The notes: generated from the letters alone by a model not told the origin. DNA of 64,000 nucleotides from Colocasia esculenta (GCA_014218235.1 CM024758.1:75402206-75466205); one strand, 5' to 3'; numbered from the stretch's first letter, positions 1 through 10,720 are shown. Numbers and translations: made by a program.

Positions 1-1790
1 CATCTCCCCATCCAACACCAATGACAGAGAGACCCTAGTCCCCTAGATATTCGACTTGTAGGAGCACGTGCGTGCGCGTGAGAGAGAGAATGGTGAGTTG
101 TAGAGATGAGCACCAAAAGAGAGAGAGAGCTAGGTCTTTTAAGATCTTTCACACAAAAAATAACTTTTTGTTCTCATTGTTGATATGTTTTTTCCAATTC
201 TATTATGGTCGGTTACAACAAAGTTTCTCAAGATATTTTTATTACATAAGAAGAGTATACATACAAATGTAAATACATGATGGATTTTCGAACAATTAAA
301 CTTCTAACAAGGTATATAAGTAAGAAAACATATTTCAGCCATTGTCAATTTAGCATCCATTAATGGAATGTTATACTTCCATCGTGACTCATGTTGGTAG
401 AGTCTTTTAAAATATTTATAATATCTTAATAGGGTATACATGCAAATGTAAATGTAGGATGTATTTTCACACAATTAGACTTCTAATAGGATATATATAC
501 AAAAAAGCCCCAAAAAATAAACTAAGTGTTAAGTTATTTATTTCTTAAAAAAGTTAAAGATGTTTATGTAAGAAATTAGTGACGCTGATTTGTCAAGATT
601 TGACATTTTCTTTTTAAAATTTATTTTGTTGAGAAGAGAAGATAAAAACTATAACCACAGACAACGTAGCAATGCCCGATAGTCCAATAGACTCGATCAG
701 ACCCATTTCTGAGCTTCAGACAAGCTTTCGATACTCGCAAAACTGTCCAAGATCCATGTACGCTAGAGGGAACAGTAAATGTAAAGTTTAATACGGCATA
801 AATTAATGATATCGATCATTTCGTGACACACTGTTCGATTCAAAAAGAAAAAACAAATGATCGAGAATTGATCCAAACAATGTCCCAATTAAGGCGGATC
901 TTAAAATTTGTAGTGGATAGCTTTTACGGTGAAATCTTGTTTGGAGAATGATATATGTATCAAGCGTTAAGCTTTCGTCGTATCATTGCCTCAATGGGGG
1001 GAAATATCTTACCTTTTGCAGCGATAATTTGATACATGATGAAGGACGTGGTCTTCCGTTGGGCATTGAATCTTGAGTCATACATTTAATGAAAGGAAAA
1101 AAAAAATTTGGTACGCTAACATAGAAGATCAAGTAAGAAGGCACAATCATAAATGAGACCAATAGTTAGCCGGATATATACAGCCTTTATTCTTTTATAA
1201 TGTCTATAATATGAAGTATTTGGTGCCATGATGCTACTGATCTTTCTACCAGTGGTGGCTTCAGCTCGAGGACCAGTTCTTCTCAACCTTGTGGGACTGA
1301 CGCCACCCACAATTAGGACTCTTCGCGATGTGATTCTCCACAGATGATAGAAGTGCCCAAAATGTTGTAGGACCTTTGTTTCAGGATAGTTTTTTCTCCC
1401 CTTATAATTTGCACCATTAAAATATGTATTTGATTGGCTACAAATAAAGCTGAGCGGAGATCAGTTGGTTTTCTTTAGAACTAATAAAACATCAGGATTT
1501 CTTTTTCTCCTTCACAAACCCTATGTGTTTTCGGGCGAGCATCGGCTGGGAATCCCTTGCTCGTTTCCCATCACCGTCACCATGCAACCCATGTTCCAAA
1601 ACAGAGTGAGTTGTGCCGCTTATCCTATATTCCCTTCAACTTCATAGGATCCTGTAGTAGTCCTCCACAAGCTGAGGAATTCAAGATGTTGAAAATATAA
1701 GTAAAAAATGATCATATTATAAATTTTAATTTCTTGTTAACGTCTGATAAGGTTTAGTGAAATCGCATCTTTCATTTTAGGAGGTTTTCA
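1..1790. other. AT-rich flanking DNA, no gene recognised
   Basis: No open frame longer than about 66 codons occurs here and none resembles a known domain. A short GA-rich run lies near 85-130. A diverged direct duplication (243-325 and 423-510) is described separately. The segment around 1200-1370 is less AT-rich, but its frames give no recognisable protein. It is probably decayed transposon or intergenic DNA. No promoter or RNA gene could be supported. Confidence 0.5.
243..510. repeat. Diverged direct duplication of about 85 bp
   Basis: The segment 243-325 (core GTATACATACAAATGTAAAT) recurs at 423-510 as GTATACATGCAAATGTAAAT. Both copies continue through GGATTTTC/GTATTTTC, ACAATTA and ACTTCTAA to a GGTATATA-like end. 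By eye about 80% of bases match. It looks like an old local duplication in AT-rich DNA. No coding role is visible. Confidence 0.6.
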
Positions 1791-1794
1791 TTGA

Positions 1795-2305
1795 AAGAAT
1801 CAATTTCTATCTTCACTTTTGGAGTCGATCTCTCACTACTCAGAGTCGATTTTATTGAGTCGACTCACTTTTGTGAGCCAATACTTTGAAAGTCAATTCT
1901 CATTTTTGGGAGTTGATTATTTTCTAGAGTCAATTCCCACCGACCTTAGAGTTGGTTTTCTAACTTTTGGGAGTTGATTCTCACTAGTTTGAGTTGATTC
2001 TCATTTTTGGAGTCGATTCTTACATGTCTAAGAGTATGATTCTCATTTTTGAGAGTTGATTCTCCATCTTGAGAGTCAATTCTCTCACTTATAGGAGTCA
2101 ATTATCATCAATCTAAGTTGATTCCGATTTATAGGAGTCAATTTCATTCACTCACTTCTGTGAGATGATTCTCACTTTTGGAAGTCAATTTCATTGAGAG
2201 TTGATTCACTCTTGGTAGTATATTCTCTCACTTTATTTCTATCATTTCAAAGTTCATTATCACTTTTAGGAGTCATTTATCTTACTTTTGGGGTGTCGAT
2301 TTCAT
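1795..2305. repeat. Degenerate GAGTCGATTCTCAC(T)TTTGG minisatellite
   Basis: About 500 bp consists of loosely periodic (roughly 20-30 bp) copies of a unit close to GAGTCGATTCTCACTTTTGG. Variants include GAGTTGATTCTC, GAGTCAATTCTC and GGAGTCAATT. Copies are imperfect and of uneven length, so the array is old. No frame is open for long. I do not recognise it as part of a known family. It lies about 600 bp outside the CACTA terminus, so it belongs to the flank and not to that element. Confidence 0.75.
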
Positions 2306-2897
2306 TTATATTTTTGCGGGAAAATGATTATTTTATCAACTCTTTAATAGTTAGACAATGAGAACTCTATTTAAAATTATTTCTTTTTTTATGATAAATA
2401 GATAATAATACAATTTATATTAATTAAAAATCTATTTGTTTTCATTATGTGACATTTTCTGTGCATCACAGGGCCTAAAGGTAGTAATTCATGTATAGCA
2501 CTTATTCATGTAAATAGTTTGATTAGGATATATATGACCTCCAATAGTGGGTTGTGCACCTAACATAGAATTGATCTCAAAGTACGGAAAAGAGAAATCT
2601 GATAGGAGATCATTAACCTATTGCCTTTGTCTTACCACTCTTATATATCACAGTATAAAAGAAACTATAAAGTAATTTGAGCACAAATGGTATGATACTC
2701 TAACGTGTTACACGGTAATAAAACCTTTTCATATAAATGCAAGGTGTCCAAACATTAAATTTAAGAGGTTACTTAGTGTTAGTCCTCCACATACACATTA
2801 AGAAGAGGTCAAGGTTCAACCTCTCACAGACTGAAAATTTGCAAGGAATGTTCAAGAACTTTTGTAAAGATAATGTGAAGTGTTCCACGCCACATGC
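2306..2897. other. AT-rich flank up to the CACTA insertion
   Basis: Mostly AT-rich sequence with only short frames and no domain match. It ends at 2897, directly before the CACTACAAGG terminus. The three bases before the terminus (TGC, 2895-2897) would be one copy of the 3-bp target duplication of CACTA elements, but the other side is not visible. Confidence 0.5.
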
Positions 2898-2911
2898 CAC
2901 TACAAGGAAAA
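2898..2911 (+). repeat. CACTA terminal inverted repeat (left end)
   Basis: CACTACAAGGAAAA differs from the common plant CACTA terminus CACTACAAGAAAA only by the extra G. It sits at the edge of the subterminal repeat block. It is the 3' terminus relative to transposase transcription. The matching terminus should read TTTTCCTTGTAGTG on the far side and was not found left of the gap. Confidence 0.9.
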
Positions 2912-2914
2912 GCG

Positions 2915-3345
2915 ATATTTTCGACGGACATAATCCGTCGAAAATTCGACGGCAATCCGTCGGAACATGATCTTTCCGACAGATTTCCGTCCGAAGCTCG
3001 TCAGAAATTTTCCGTCGGAAATTGTTGGTCAGAAATTACCGACGGACAATAATTCCGTCGGAATAGGTCGAAAACGTCGACGGACAACTCCGTCGGAAAT
3101 ACCGTCAGTATTTACCGACAGAAACCCTCGAAAAAATCCGTCAGAAATATAGACGAATTTACCGACTGATTCCTTCCGTCGGTAATTTAGCATTTCCGAC
3201 GGAAACACACTGTCAGTATTTACCGACAGAAATCCGTCGGAACAATCCGTCAGAACTATAGACGGAAGTACCGACAGATTTATTTCGTCGGTAATGTAAA
3301 TTTCCGACGGATAAATATCCGTCGGAAAATCCGTCGGAAATGTGC
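2915..3345. repeat. CACTA subterminal repeat block (CCGACGGAAAT / ATTTCCGTCGG)
   Basis: About 430 bp carries more than twenty copies of the CCGACGG core, or close variants such as TCGACGG and CCGACAG. They occur in both orientations and are often paired as palindromes joined by A/T bases. This is the usual make-up of a CACTA subterminal region, where the element-encoded TnpA-like protein binds to bring the ends together. The CpG-dense dyads also make it a likely methylation target. The dense pairing would let single-stranded DNA or RNA fold extensively. Confidence 0.88.
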
Positions 3346-3489
3346 AGTATATTTTTTTTAAAAAATTGACAAATAAAAAGATTTTTCAAACCTGCTACAA
3401 TATTCATAAATTTCACAAATACTCAAGATCAACATAATATCATAAAATATAATAAATATAAAATCATACAAAATAATAAATACAAAAAA

Positions 3490-3555
3490 TCAAGACAGAT
3501 CTGTTGGATCGTCTGCTGTCCCTACCTCGTCATCGTCAGGTGCCGGAGGTGGATC
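3490..3555 (-). CDS. Possible last exon of the CACTA TnpA-like gene
   Basis: On the minus strand an AG acceptor (after TTTTAATATAG) precedes about 66 bases. In one frame these encode an acidic tail with a DPPPAPDDDE start and a stop near 3490. Proline- and aspartate-rich ends are common in CACTA second ORFs. If it is real, the whole 182-bp array (3690-6250) lies in the preceding intron, whose donor would be the CAG/GTCAGT site near 6375. The join phase is uncertain because a homopolymer frameshift lies upstream. This exon is an inference from splice signals only. Confidence 0.35.
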   Translation of the reverse strand, partial: DPPPAPDDDEVGTADDPTDLS

Positions 3556-3689
3556 CTATATTAAAAAAACTTAATATGAGAAATATAATAATAATTAAAA
3601 GAACACATTATTTTAAAAAATTAAATTTAAAATATGTGATTATTTCTCAAGTTTAATTAGATAATATTTTTAGATCCATCGTTTCTTAG

Positions 3690-6256
3690 CTGTTTTTTAC
3701 ATCCGTCATTTCAATGCCCAACCAAATCCGGAGATCCAAATTGGATTCTGTCAGATCCCACACGTCACTTTAACCCACCCGTCGTGTCGGAAAAACGGCA
3801 CGCCGATCCGATCCCTATTTGAGATTTTGGACCCCCGGATTGTGTGTTTTAACCCTTTATATATACTTGACTGTTTTTTAGATCCGTCATTTCAATGCCT
3901 AACCAAATCCGGAGATCCAAATTGAATTCCGTCAGTTCCCACACGTCACTGTAACCCACCCGGTCGTGTCGGAGAAAACGACACGCCGATCCGATCCCTA
4001 TTTGGGATTTTGGACCCCCGGATTGTGTGTTTTGACCCTTTATATATACTTGACTGTTTTTTAGATCCGTCATTTCAATGCCCAACCCAATCCGGAGATC
4101 CAAATTGGATTCCGTCAGTTCCCACACGTCACTTTAACCCACCCGGTCGTGTCGGAGAAAACGGCACGCCGATCCGATCCCTATTTGGGATTTTGGACCC
4201 CCGGGTTGTGTGTTTTGACCCTTTATATATACTTGACTGTTTTTTAGATCCGTCATTTCAATGCCCAACCCAATCCGGAGATCCAAATTGGATTTCGTTA
4301 GTTCCCACACGTCACTTTAACCCACCCGTCGTGTCGGAGAAATGACACGCCGATCCGATCCCTATTTGGGATTTTGGACCCCCGGTTTGTGTGTTTTGAC
4401 CCTTTATATATATACTTGACTGTTTTTTACATCCGTCATTTCAATGCCCAACCCAATCCGAGGAGATCCAAATTGGATTCCGTCAGTTCCACACGTCACT
4501 GTAACCCACCCGGTCGTGTCGGAGAAAACGGCACGCCGATCCGATCCCTATTTGGGATTTTGGACCCCCTGGTTGTGTGTTTTTGACCATTTATATATAC
4601 TTGACTGTTTTTTAGATCCGTCATTTCAATGCTCAACCCCATCCGGAGATCCAATTGGATTCCGTCAGTTCCCACACGTCACTTTAACCCACCCGGTCGT
4701 GTCGGAGAAAACGGCACGCCGATCCGATTCCTATTTGGGATTTTGGACCCCCGGGTTGTGTGTTTTGACCCTTTATATATGCTCGACTGTTTTTTAGATC
4801 CGTCATTTCAATGCCCACCCAATCCGGAGATCCAAATTGGATTCCGTCAGTTCCACACGTCACTTTAATCCACCCGGTCGTGTCGGATAAAACGGCACGC
4901 CGATCCGATCCCTATTTAGGATTTTGGACCCCCGGGTTGTGTGTTTTAACCCTTTATATATACTTGACTGTTTTTTAAATCCGTCATTTTAATGCCCAAC
5001 CCAATCCGAGATCCAAATTGGATTTCATCAGTTCCCACATGTCACTTTAACCCACCCGATCGTGTAGGAGAAAACGGCACGCCGATCCGATCCCTATTTG
5101 GGATTTTGGACCCCCGGGTTGTGTGTTTTGACCCTTTATATATACTTGACTCTTTTTTACATCCGTCATTTCAATGCCCAACCCAATCCGGAGATCCAAA
5201 TTGGATTCCGTCAGTTCCCACACGTCACTGTAACCCACCCGGTCGTGTCGGAGAAAACGGCACGCTGATCCGATCCCTATTTGGATTTTGGACCCCCGGG
5301 TTGTGTGTTTTGACCCTTTATATATACTTGACTGTTTTTTAGATCCGTCATTTCAATGCCCAACCCAATCCGAGATCCAAATTGGATTCCGTCAGTTCCC
5401 ACACGTCACTGTAACCCACCCGGTCGTGTGTCGGAGGAAAACGGCACGCCGATCCGATCCCTATTTGGGATTTTGGACCCCCGGGTGTGTGTTTTGACCC
5501 TTTATATATACTTGACTGTTTTTTAGATCCGCAATTTCAATGCCCAACCCAATCCGGAGATCCAAATTGGATTCCGTCAGTTCCTACACGTCACTGAACC
5601 CACCCGGGTGTGTCGGAGAAAACGGCACGCCGATCCGATCCCTATTTGAGATTTTGGACTCCCGGGTTGTGGTTTTGACCCTTTATATATACTTGACTGT
5701 TTTTTAGATCCGTCATTTCAATGCCCAACCCAATCCGGAGATCCAAATTGGATTCCGTCAGTTCCCATACGTCACTTTAACCCACCCGGTCGTGTCGGAG
5801 AAAACGGCATGCCAATCGATCCTCTTGGGATTTTGGACCCCCTGGTTGTAGGTTTTAGCCCTTTATATATACTTGGCTGTTTTTTACATCCGTCATTTCA
5901 ATGTCCAACCCAATCCGGAGATCCAAATTGGATTCCGTCAGTTCCCACACGTCACTGTAACCCACACGGTCGTGTCGGAGAAAACGGCACGCCGATCCGA
6001 TCCCTATTTGGGATTTTGGACCCCCGGGTTGTGTGTTTTGACCCTTTATATACTTGACTGTTTTTTAGATCCGTCATTTCAATGCCCAACCCAATCCAGA
6101 GATCCAAATTGGATTCCGTCAGTTCCCACACGTCACTTTAACCACCCGGCGTGTCGGAGAAAACGGCACGCCGATCCGATCGTTATTGGGATTTTGGACC
6201 ACCGGGTTGTGTGTTTTGACACTTTAGACTTAAGTTTTTTTAAGATCCGTCATTGA
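3690..6256. repeat. 182-bp tandem array, 14 copies plus a partial, inside the CACTA element
   Basis: The phrase ATCCGTCATTTCAATGCCCA recurs at about 3701, 3882, 4064, 4248, 4431, 4616, 4798, 4979, 5160, 5341, 5525, 5706, 5887 and 6067, with a broken copy at 6246. The period is 181-185 bp. Units are highly similar and differ mainly by single-base indels. Each carries a CGGTCGTGTCGGAGAAAACG segment, a CCGATCCGATCCC segment and a TTTATATATACTTGACTG segment. Frames of 60-127 codons cross the units, but the period is not a multiple of 3 and the frames break between copies, so I call no protein. The array is GC-richer than its surroundings. Confidence 0.95.
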
Positions 6257-6374
6257 ACACCCTTTACACTTATGTTAGGTTATTAATTTACATTCTTTTT
6301 TTTTCTGTTGGGACATTCTTTAGTGGTTTCATCTCATCCAAAGTATATGAAATTAATACTAATACTGACCTGAG

Positions 6375-7683
6375 GTGCTGGCGTGTGGGGCGTACCCCTG
6401 CATGGTTGAGATCAACTGCTAAACCATATCGCCGAACTGCGTCTGTAGCTCTGCCTGTTGTGTCTGTAGCTGTGCCCGTAGCTCTTCCCGAATGAGGTCT
6501 CTAATCTCCTCTACACCACTGACGGGGGGGGGGTAGTAGATGAACTCGCGTATGCCGGAGAAGCGATCGAACTCGCATATGAGGACAACACTGGAGCAGT
6601 ATCCAGGCTGTCCCAAAAGCCGTACACTCGACCCTTCCTCGGCCCTCCCGCTGCGTCGACCCAAGCCTCCAGATCCAAGTCTAGTGGGGGAGTGCCCTCT
6701 GCATAGCGCTCCGCCATCGTCCTGTCATAGGTCTCCTGCAGAACAAATTAAAATTAAATTATTGTCCATAAATTATTTGAATATCTTAATTGAATTCATA
6801 ATTTATAGCTTGACTTACAGCGATCGTACGGGCACTCTCGCTAACATAGTCATCCGTCCCCTTCGCTTATGAGTCCGATCAAATAACTCACGAAATGTAG
6901 GGGCACGCTCGAACTCGTGATGCTTACAATTCAAAAAAATTAGTTAGTTTCACAATAATAATCAATGTATTAAGCAATTGAACAATAATATGCTTACCAA
7001 TTTTTGACTATGGGTCGCATAATGATGACCCACTAGTATGCACATTCTTCTCTGGATGAGTTGATCGGTTGCGTATTGCCGCCTGTGACCGCTGCTGCCA
7101 TGGTCCAGCAGCCCAACGCTCACAAAGGGACCCAATAGTCCCTCCTCAGCCAAACAGGGCCGTAATCTAGCCAAGCCATAGGATCCCGGTTGCCTGTGGT
7201 CTTCATTGCCTTGTCCCGAGCCTCCCACATCGACTTTCTTAAATTAGTCTGGGCAGTAGACTCCCAGACGGCGCGAGCTCGAGGGAGATCCTCGGGTCTC
7301 GTGAACGCAAACCTCCGCTGTAAAGAAATAAAATTACTCAACTTTCTGCACTAACAGAGATAGTAATTAAATAAATGATTTCAACTCATCTAAACATTAA
7401 AAATACCGTGAACATGTCAATAACACATCCCGGACGGGCACCGGAACTCTCTCCATGCATCCATTGGTCCTGGAATATGTGCGTGAACCAGCGTCGTAAT
7501 ATAACGGAATCAGAACCGAGATCTATCTTCCCCTGCAATTGCACATTAATTGTGTACATGAAATGTATAACATAAATAACAAATACAGTAACTTTGAAGT
7601 GATCAACTTTACCCTGAGATCCAGCATGGCTGCCGTCCCGGTAGCTGAGGCCCCTCCTCAGCTACTGGATGCTGGCTCTCCAC
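6375..7683 (-). pseudogene. CACTA TnpA-like protein (Transposase_24 family), frameshifted, several exons
   Basis: Minus-strand exon-like blocks run from about 7683 down to 6375. One at 7120-7341 reads EDLPRARAVWESTAQTNLRK and then WLDYGPVWLRRDYWVPL. Near 6717-6640 there is EAWVDAAGGPRKGRVYGF, the 'W.....GG..KGRVYG' signature of plant PF03004 proteins. Near 6470-6420 there is a Gln/Glu-rich likely coiled coil (ELRAQLQTQQAELQTQF). Such proteins bind CACTA subterminal repeats. Damage includes a run of nine G at about 6525-6533 that shifts the frame, an in-frame TAG after GDMV near 6415, a shift near 6860 and a TGA near 7660. Introns have GT-AG ends. The gene lies directly downstream of the TNP2 gene and may be spliced to it. 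Confidence 0.75.
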
Positions 7684-7765
7684 CTCTGTTGAAAACAATT
7701 TAGTACACTATTATTGTATAAATTACAAGAAAACAAAATACTAATCTATGGAAACATACATGTAC

Positions 7766-7926
7766 CTGATGGTGAGGAAGAAGGGAAAGATGGCACTGCT
7801 CGAGTGCTCGGCGGGGAGGCGGTCCCTGCAAAATTATATACACATTAGAAAATATGAATTTAAATTGAACACAATTTATACGTATACCTGTCGCATGGAC
7901 GACCGGCATGGACGGGGAGGCAGTCC
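7766..7926 (-). other. Two duplicated short exons between TNP2 and the TnpA-like gene
   Basis: On the minus strand the exon at 7888-7926 (39 bp) starts GGACTGCCTCCCCG and ends CGACAG before GTATACG. The exon at 7766-7825 (60 bp) starts GGACCGCCTCCCCG and ends CATCAG before GTACATG. Both follow a CAG acceptor, both have a length divisible by 3, and both keep phase 0. The upstream exon also ends CGACAG before GTATATA (8010/8009). The flanking introns share stretches too (GAATTTAAATTGAACA against GAATTTAATATGAACA). This is a tandem exon-intron duplication that keeps the frame and adds short Pro/Arg-rich segments. Confidence 0.65.
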
Positions 7927-8009
7927 CTGAAAAATGTATGTACGTTAGATCTCGTGAATTTAATATGAACAATGTATCCATCTGGTTCTTTGTGTACATA
8001 TGTATATAC

Positions 8010-10211
8010 CTGTCGCTGGGAACTACCGGCGCGGATCAGGTGCTCCATTGAATCAAAGAATGCTAGAGGAAATATCTTCTCTAATTTGCAAACTGTTTGT
8101 ATTATATTTTGCTCCATATTTTGCAAGTCATGAAGTCTGAGTTCTGATGCAGATAAAATCCTGAAGAATTGACTCAGCTCAGTCATTGCTCCCCATATTG
8201 GCTTCGGCAACAACTCACGAAAAGCGAGTGGCATCAATCTTTGCATGAAAACATGGCAGTCATGACTCTTCATTCCGTATATTTTTCCCTCGTTGACATT
8301 TACACAACGGGCAATATTCGAGACATATCCATCCGGAAATCTCAATTGCTTCAACCATTGCAACTTCCTTAATCGTCTGGCCCCAAGCACATATGCAGCT
8401 TTAGGTTGCACCACTTTTCCACTAACATGCTGGCAGCTCTAGTTCTGGACGTCTGCAAAGTACTTTCAAATCCGCCCGTGCCTTGACGTTATCCTTCGTT
8501 TTGCCTTTGACATCCATAACTGTGTTGAACACATTATCAAAAACATTCTTCTCTATATGCATGACGTCTAGGTTATGTCGTATCAAAAGTGTTGACCAAT
8601 AAGGCACATCCCAAAAGATGCTTTGCTTCACCCAATTGTGATCCTTCCCAAAGCCAGGGATTTGTCGGGTACTACCAGCTAGTGTGAACACTACAGTCGG
8701 TAAGTTCTGACCCGCCTCGCCATGTTTCCACCAGACACCGTTCCATATCTACCTCCTCCATCACAATTGTATTTTTCATAAAAGAATCCTTTTGCTTTCG
8801 GAAAGGATGGGCAACTCGGTAGAAACCGACGATGACAATCGAACCAACATGATTTTCCCCCAGATTTCAACACAAATGATTTAGAATCCTCCATGCAATA
8901 AGGACATGCCAACTCCACATGGGTGCTCCAGCCAGATAACATGTCGTACGCTGGAAAGTCACTTATTGTCCACATTAATGCAGCCTTCAAATTGAAATTC
9001 TATTTTCTGGATGCATAATAAGAGAAACCCCATTTGACCATAACAATTTCAGCTCATCAATCAACAGTCTGAGATATATGTCTATATTTTTCCTGAACTT
9101 TTTGGACCCGGAATCAGCAATGAAAGGAACAGATTCTCACGCTTCATGCACATGCCTGGCGAAAGGTTATACGGTGTTAGGAATACTGGCCAACATGAGT
9201 AAGATGCCACCGAGCCTCCGAATGGATTGAAACCGTCTGTGCATAAACCCAGCCGCACGTTGCGTGGATCTCTTGAGAAGTAAGGATGAGTACGGCTAAA
9301 ATGAGCCCAAGCTTCACCATCGGCAGGATGACTCATTTCACCTTCGTCACGACGGACTCTTTCCGCATGCCAAGTCATATGTCCAGCTGTCTTCGGGGAC
9401 ATGAACAACCGCTGCAATCTGGGTGTGATCGGAAAGTACCGCAATGACTTATACAGAACATCCTTCTGCTTTGACTTGTCCCCTCTCTTCGGCTTGAATC
9501 TATCATGCTTACAAATACAGCATGATGTCTTATCTGCATCATCTTTGTAGTACAACATACAGTGATTCGGACATGCATCAATTTTCATAAAACCAAGCCC
9601 CAGATCATTCACCATCTTCTTCGCACGGTAAAAGTCAGCAGGTAACCTCTCTGATGAGGAAGCATGCTCTTGACGAGTAAGAGAAGCCGGTCAAAACAAC
9701 TCTCGCTCATATGAAATTCAGATTTCAAATTCAGTAGCTGCGACACTACAGACAACCGTGTATGCTTCTCAACCATCCCATAATGGCTCATCAGCATCTC
9801 GAAGTAACTGATAAAATCTTTGAGCTGTATCATTCGCATTTCTTCATTTGTTTGATCTTCATGAATATGAACTCCGGACAGCAGCATCGACAACCATGTC
9901 TACGTACGTACTTTGGAGGCAAAGTAATTAGCTGGTGCAGACGACTGAATATTCAACTCACATGAGACGATCATAACTCATAATGGGCAACAAATCCTCT
10001 CGTATACAAATGATGTTGTACATCCATGTCGATATCCACTTTCTGTTCTTACAAGCTGAACACGGACATCAGATGTTACCCATCGGATCAACTGCTACTG
10101 ATGAATTACTCAATGCAAACTGAATAAAACTGTCAACCCGTCTTTAAACTCCTCGGTCACAACTCCATTCACTATTCCATGGTACATCCATGACCGATTC
10201 TCATAAGACAT
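8010..10211 (-). pseudogene. CACTA transposase (TNP2 family), frameshifted
   Basis: The catalytic transposase of the element, which would cut and move the CACTA ends in the nucleus. The start is taken at 10211 because the frame opens MSYENRSWMYHGIVNGVV, a transposase-associated N-terminal domain, and then reads CPCSACKNRKW after a shift. Further along are a zinc-like CCICKHDRF segment (about 9500), AGHMTWHAERVRRDEGEMSHP (about 9380-9320), LGLCTDGFNPFG (about 9240), ELACPYCMEDSKSF (about 8900) and the TNP2 signature HNLDVMHIEKNVFDN (about 8560). A DUF4218-like part reads MKSHDCHVFMQRLMPLAFRE (8270-8220). Breaks occur near 10130, 9950-9890, 9080-9000, 8700 and 8420. The DUF4218-like part stops after the FFDSMEHLI segment, without its usual continuation. 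Confidence 0.85.
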
Positions 10212-10327
10212 TTTTCCTACACAGATTAAATGTCATGTCACGAGTTAAAATCCAAACACCCTCACATCGTTCGAGTAAGTCAAAATAAATAGGTATGATA
10301 TATTATTAAGATTCACTTTTTACCCAT

Positions 10328-10598
10328 CTGTGAATATTTGATCGCACTCAGATGACCATTTACTATGTATTTGTTTTATTTGCTGAAAATTTCGGTAGCA
10401 TCTCCCCACACCTCTCCGATATACCAAAAATATTTATTGATTAAGATATTTTCTTAAACACTTACTAATAAGTGGCTAAGAAAATATTCTAAATCAATAA
10501 AGGTATATCAGAGAGGAGTGAGTAGACGCACCTGAAATTTTCAACAAATAATACAAACACATAATAATGACAACCTAACTGCGATCAAACATTCACAG
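10328..10598. repeat. 271-bp imperfect inverted repeat upstream of the CACTA transposase
   Basis: The left arm begins CTGTGAATATTTGATCGCA, passes through TGCTGAAAATTTC and CCTCTCCGATATACC, and reaches TTATTGATTAAGATATTTTC. The right arm is its reverse complement with scattered changes. The centre is the perfect 16-bp palindrome CACTTACTAATAAGTG at 10459-10474. Arms are about 130 bp and mostly paired. It lies 117 bp upstream of the transposase ATG, in the element's 5' region, so a transposase leader transcript would carry a long hairpin. Confidence 0.85.
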
Positions 10599-10604
10599 AC
10601 TGTC

Positions 10605-10720
10605 CAAAATGGGACAATTCAAGACTTTGAGTTAGATATACACGTTCTCATCATTGAAAATAAGACTCGTGCACATCAATCTCAAAGTCTTGAACGAGAA
10701 GGTTCATTGACACGGACTTA
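10605..10720. repeat. Second imperfect hairpin in the CACTA 5' region
   Basis: TTCAAGACTTTGAGTTAGAT near 10618-10637 is answered by the inverse ATCAATCTCAAAGTCTTGAA near 10676-10695. Between them, ACACGTTCTCATCATTGAAAA and GACTCGTGCAC give a weaker inner stem. It follows the 271-bp inverted repeat directly. It is shorter and less regular than that repeat. No coding sequence overlaps it. Confidence 0.6.

Noticed and set aside
1116..1310. Host gene fragment in the left flank
   Set aside because: The region is somewhat less AT-rich, but no frame gives a recognisable peptide and no splice-supported exon chain was found.
3849..6256. Overlapping frames of 60-127 codons with repeated FDPLYILDCFLDPSFQCP-type peptides
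   Set aside because: They arise from the 182-bp tandem repeat. The period is not a multiple of 3, the frames switch between units, and no start or domain is consistent. They are repeat artefacts, not a repeat protein.
3690..6256. Centromeric satellite
   Set aside because: The unit length fits, but the array is bounded on both sides by CACTA element sequence and has only 14 copies. It is treated as an element-internal array.
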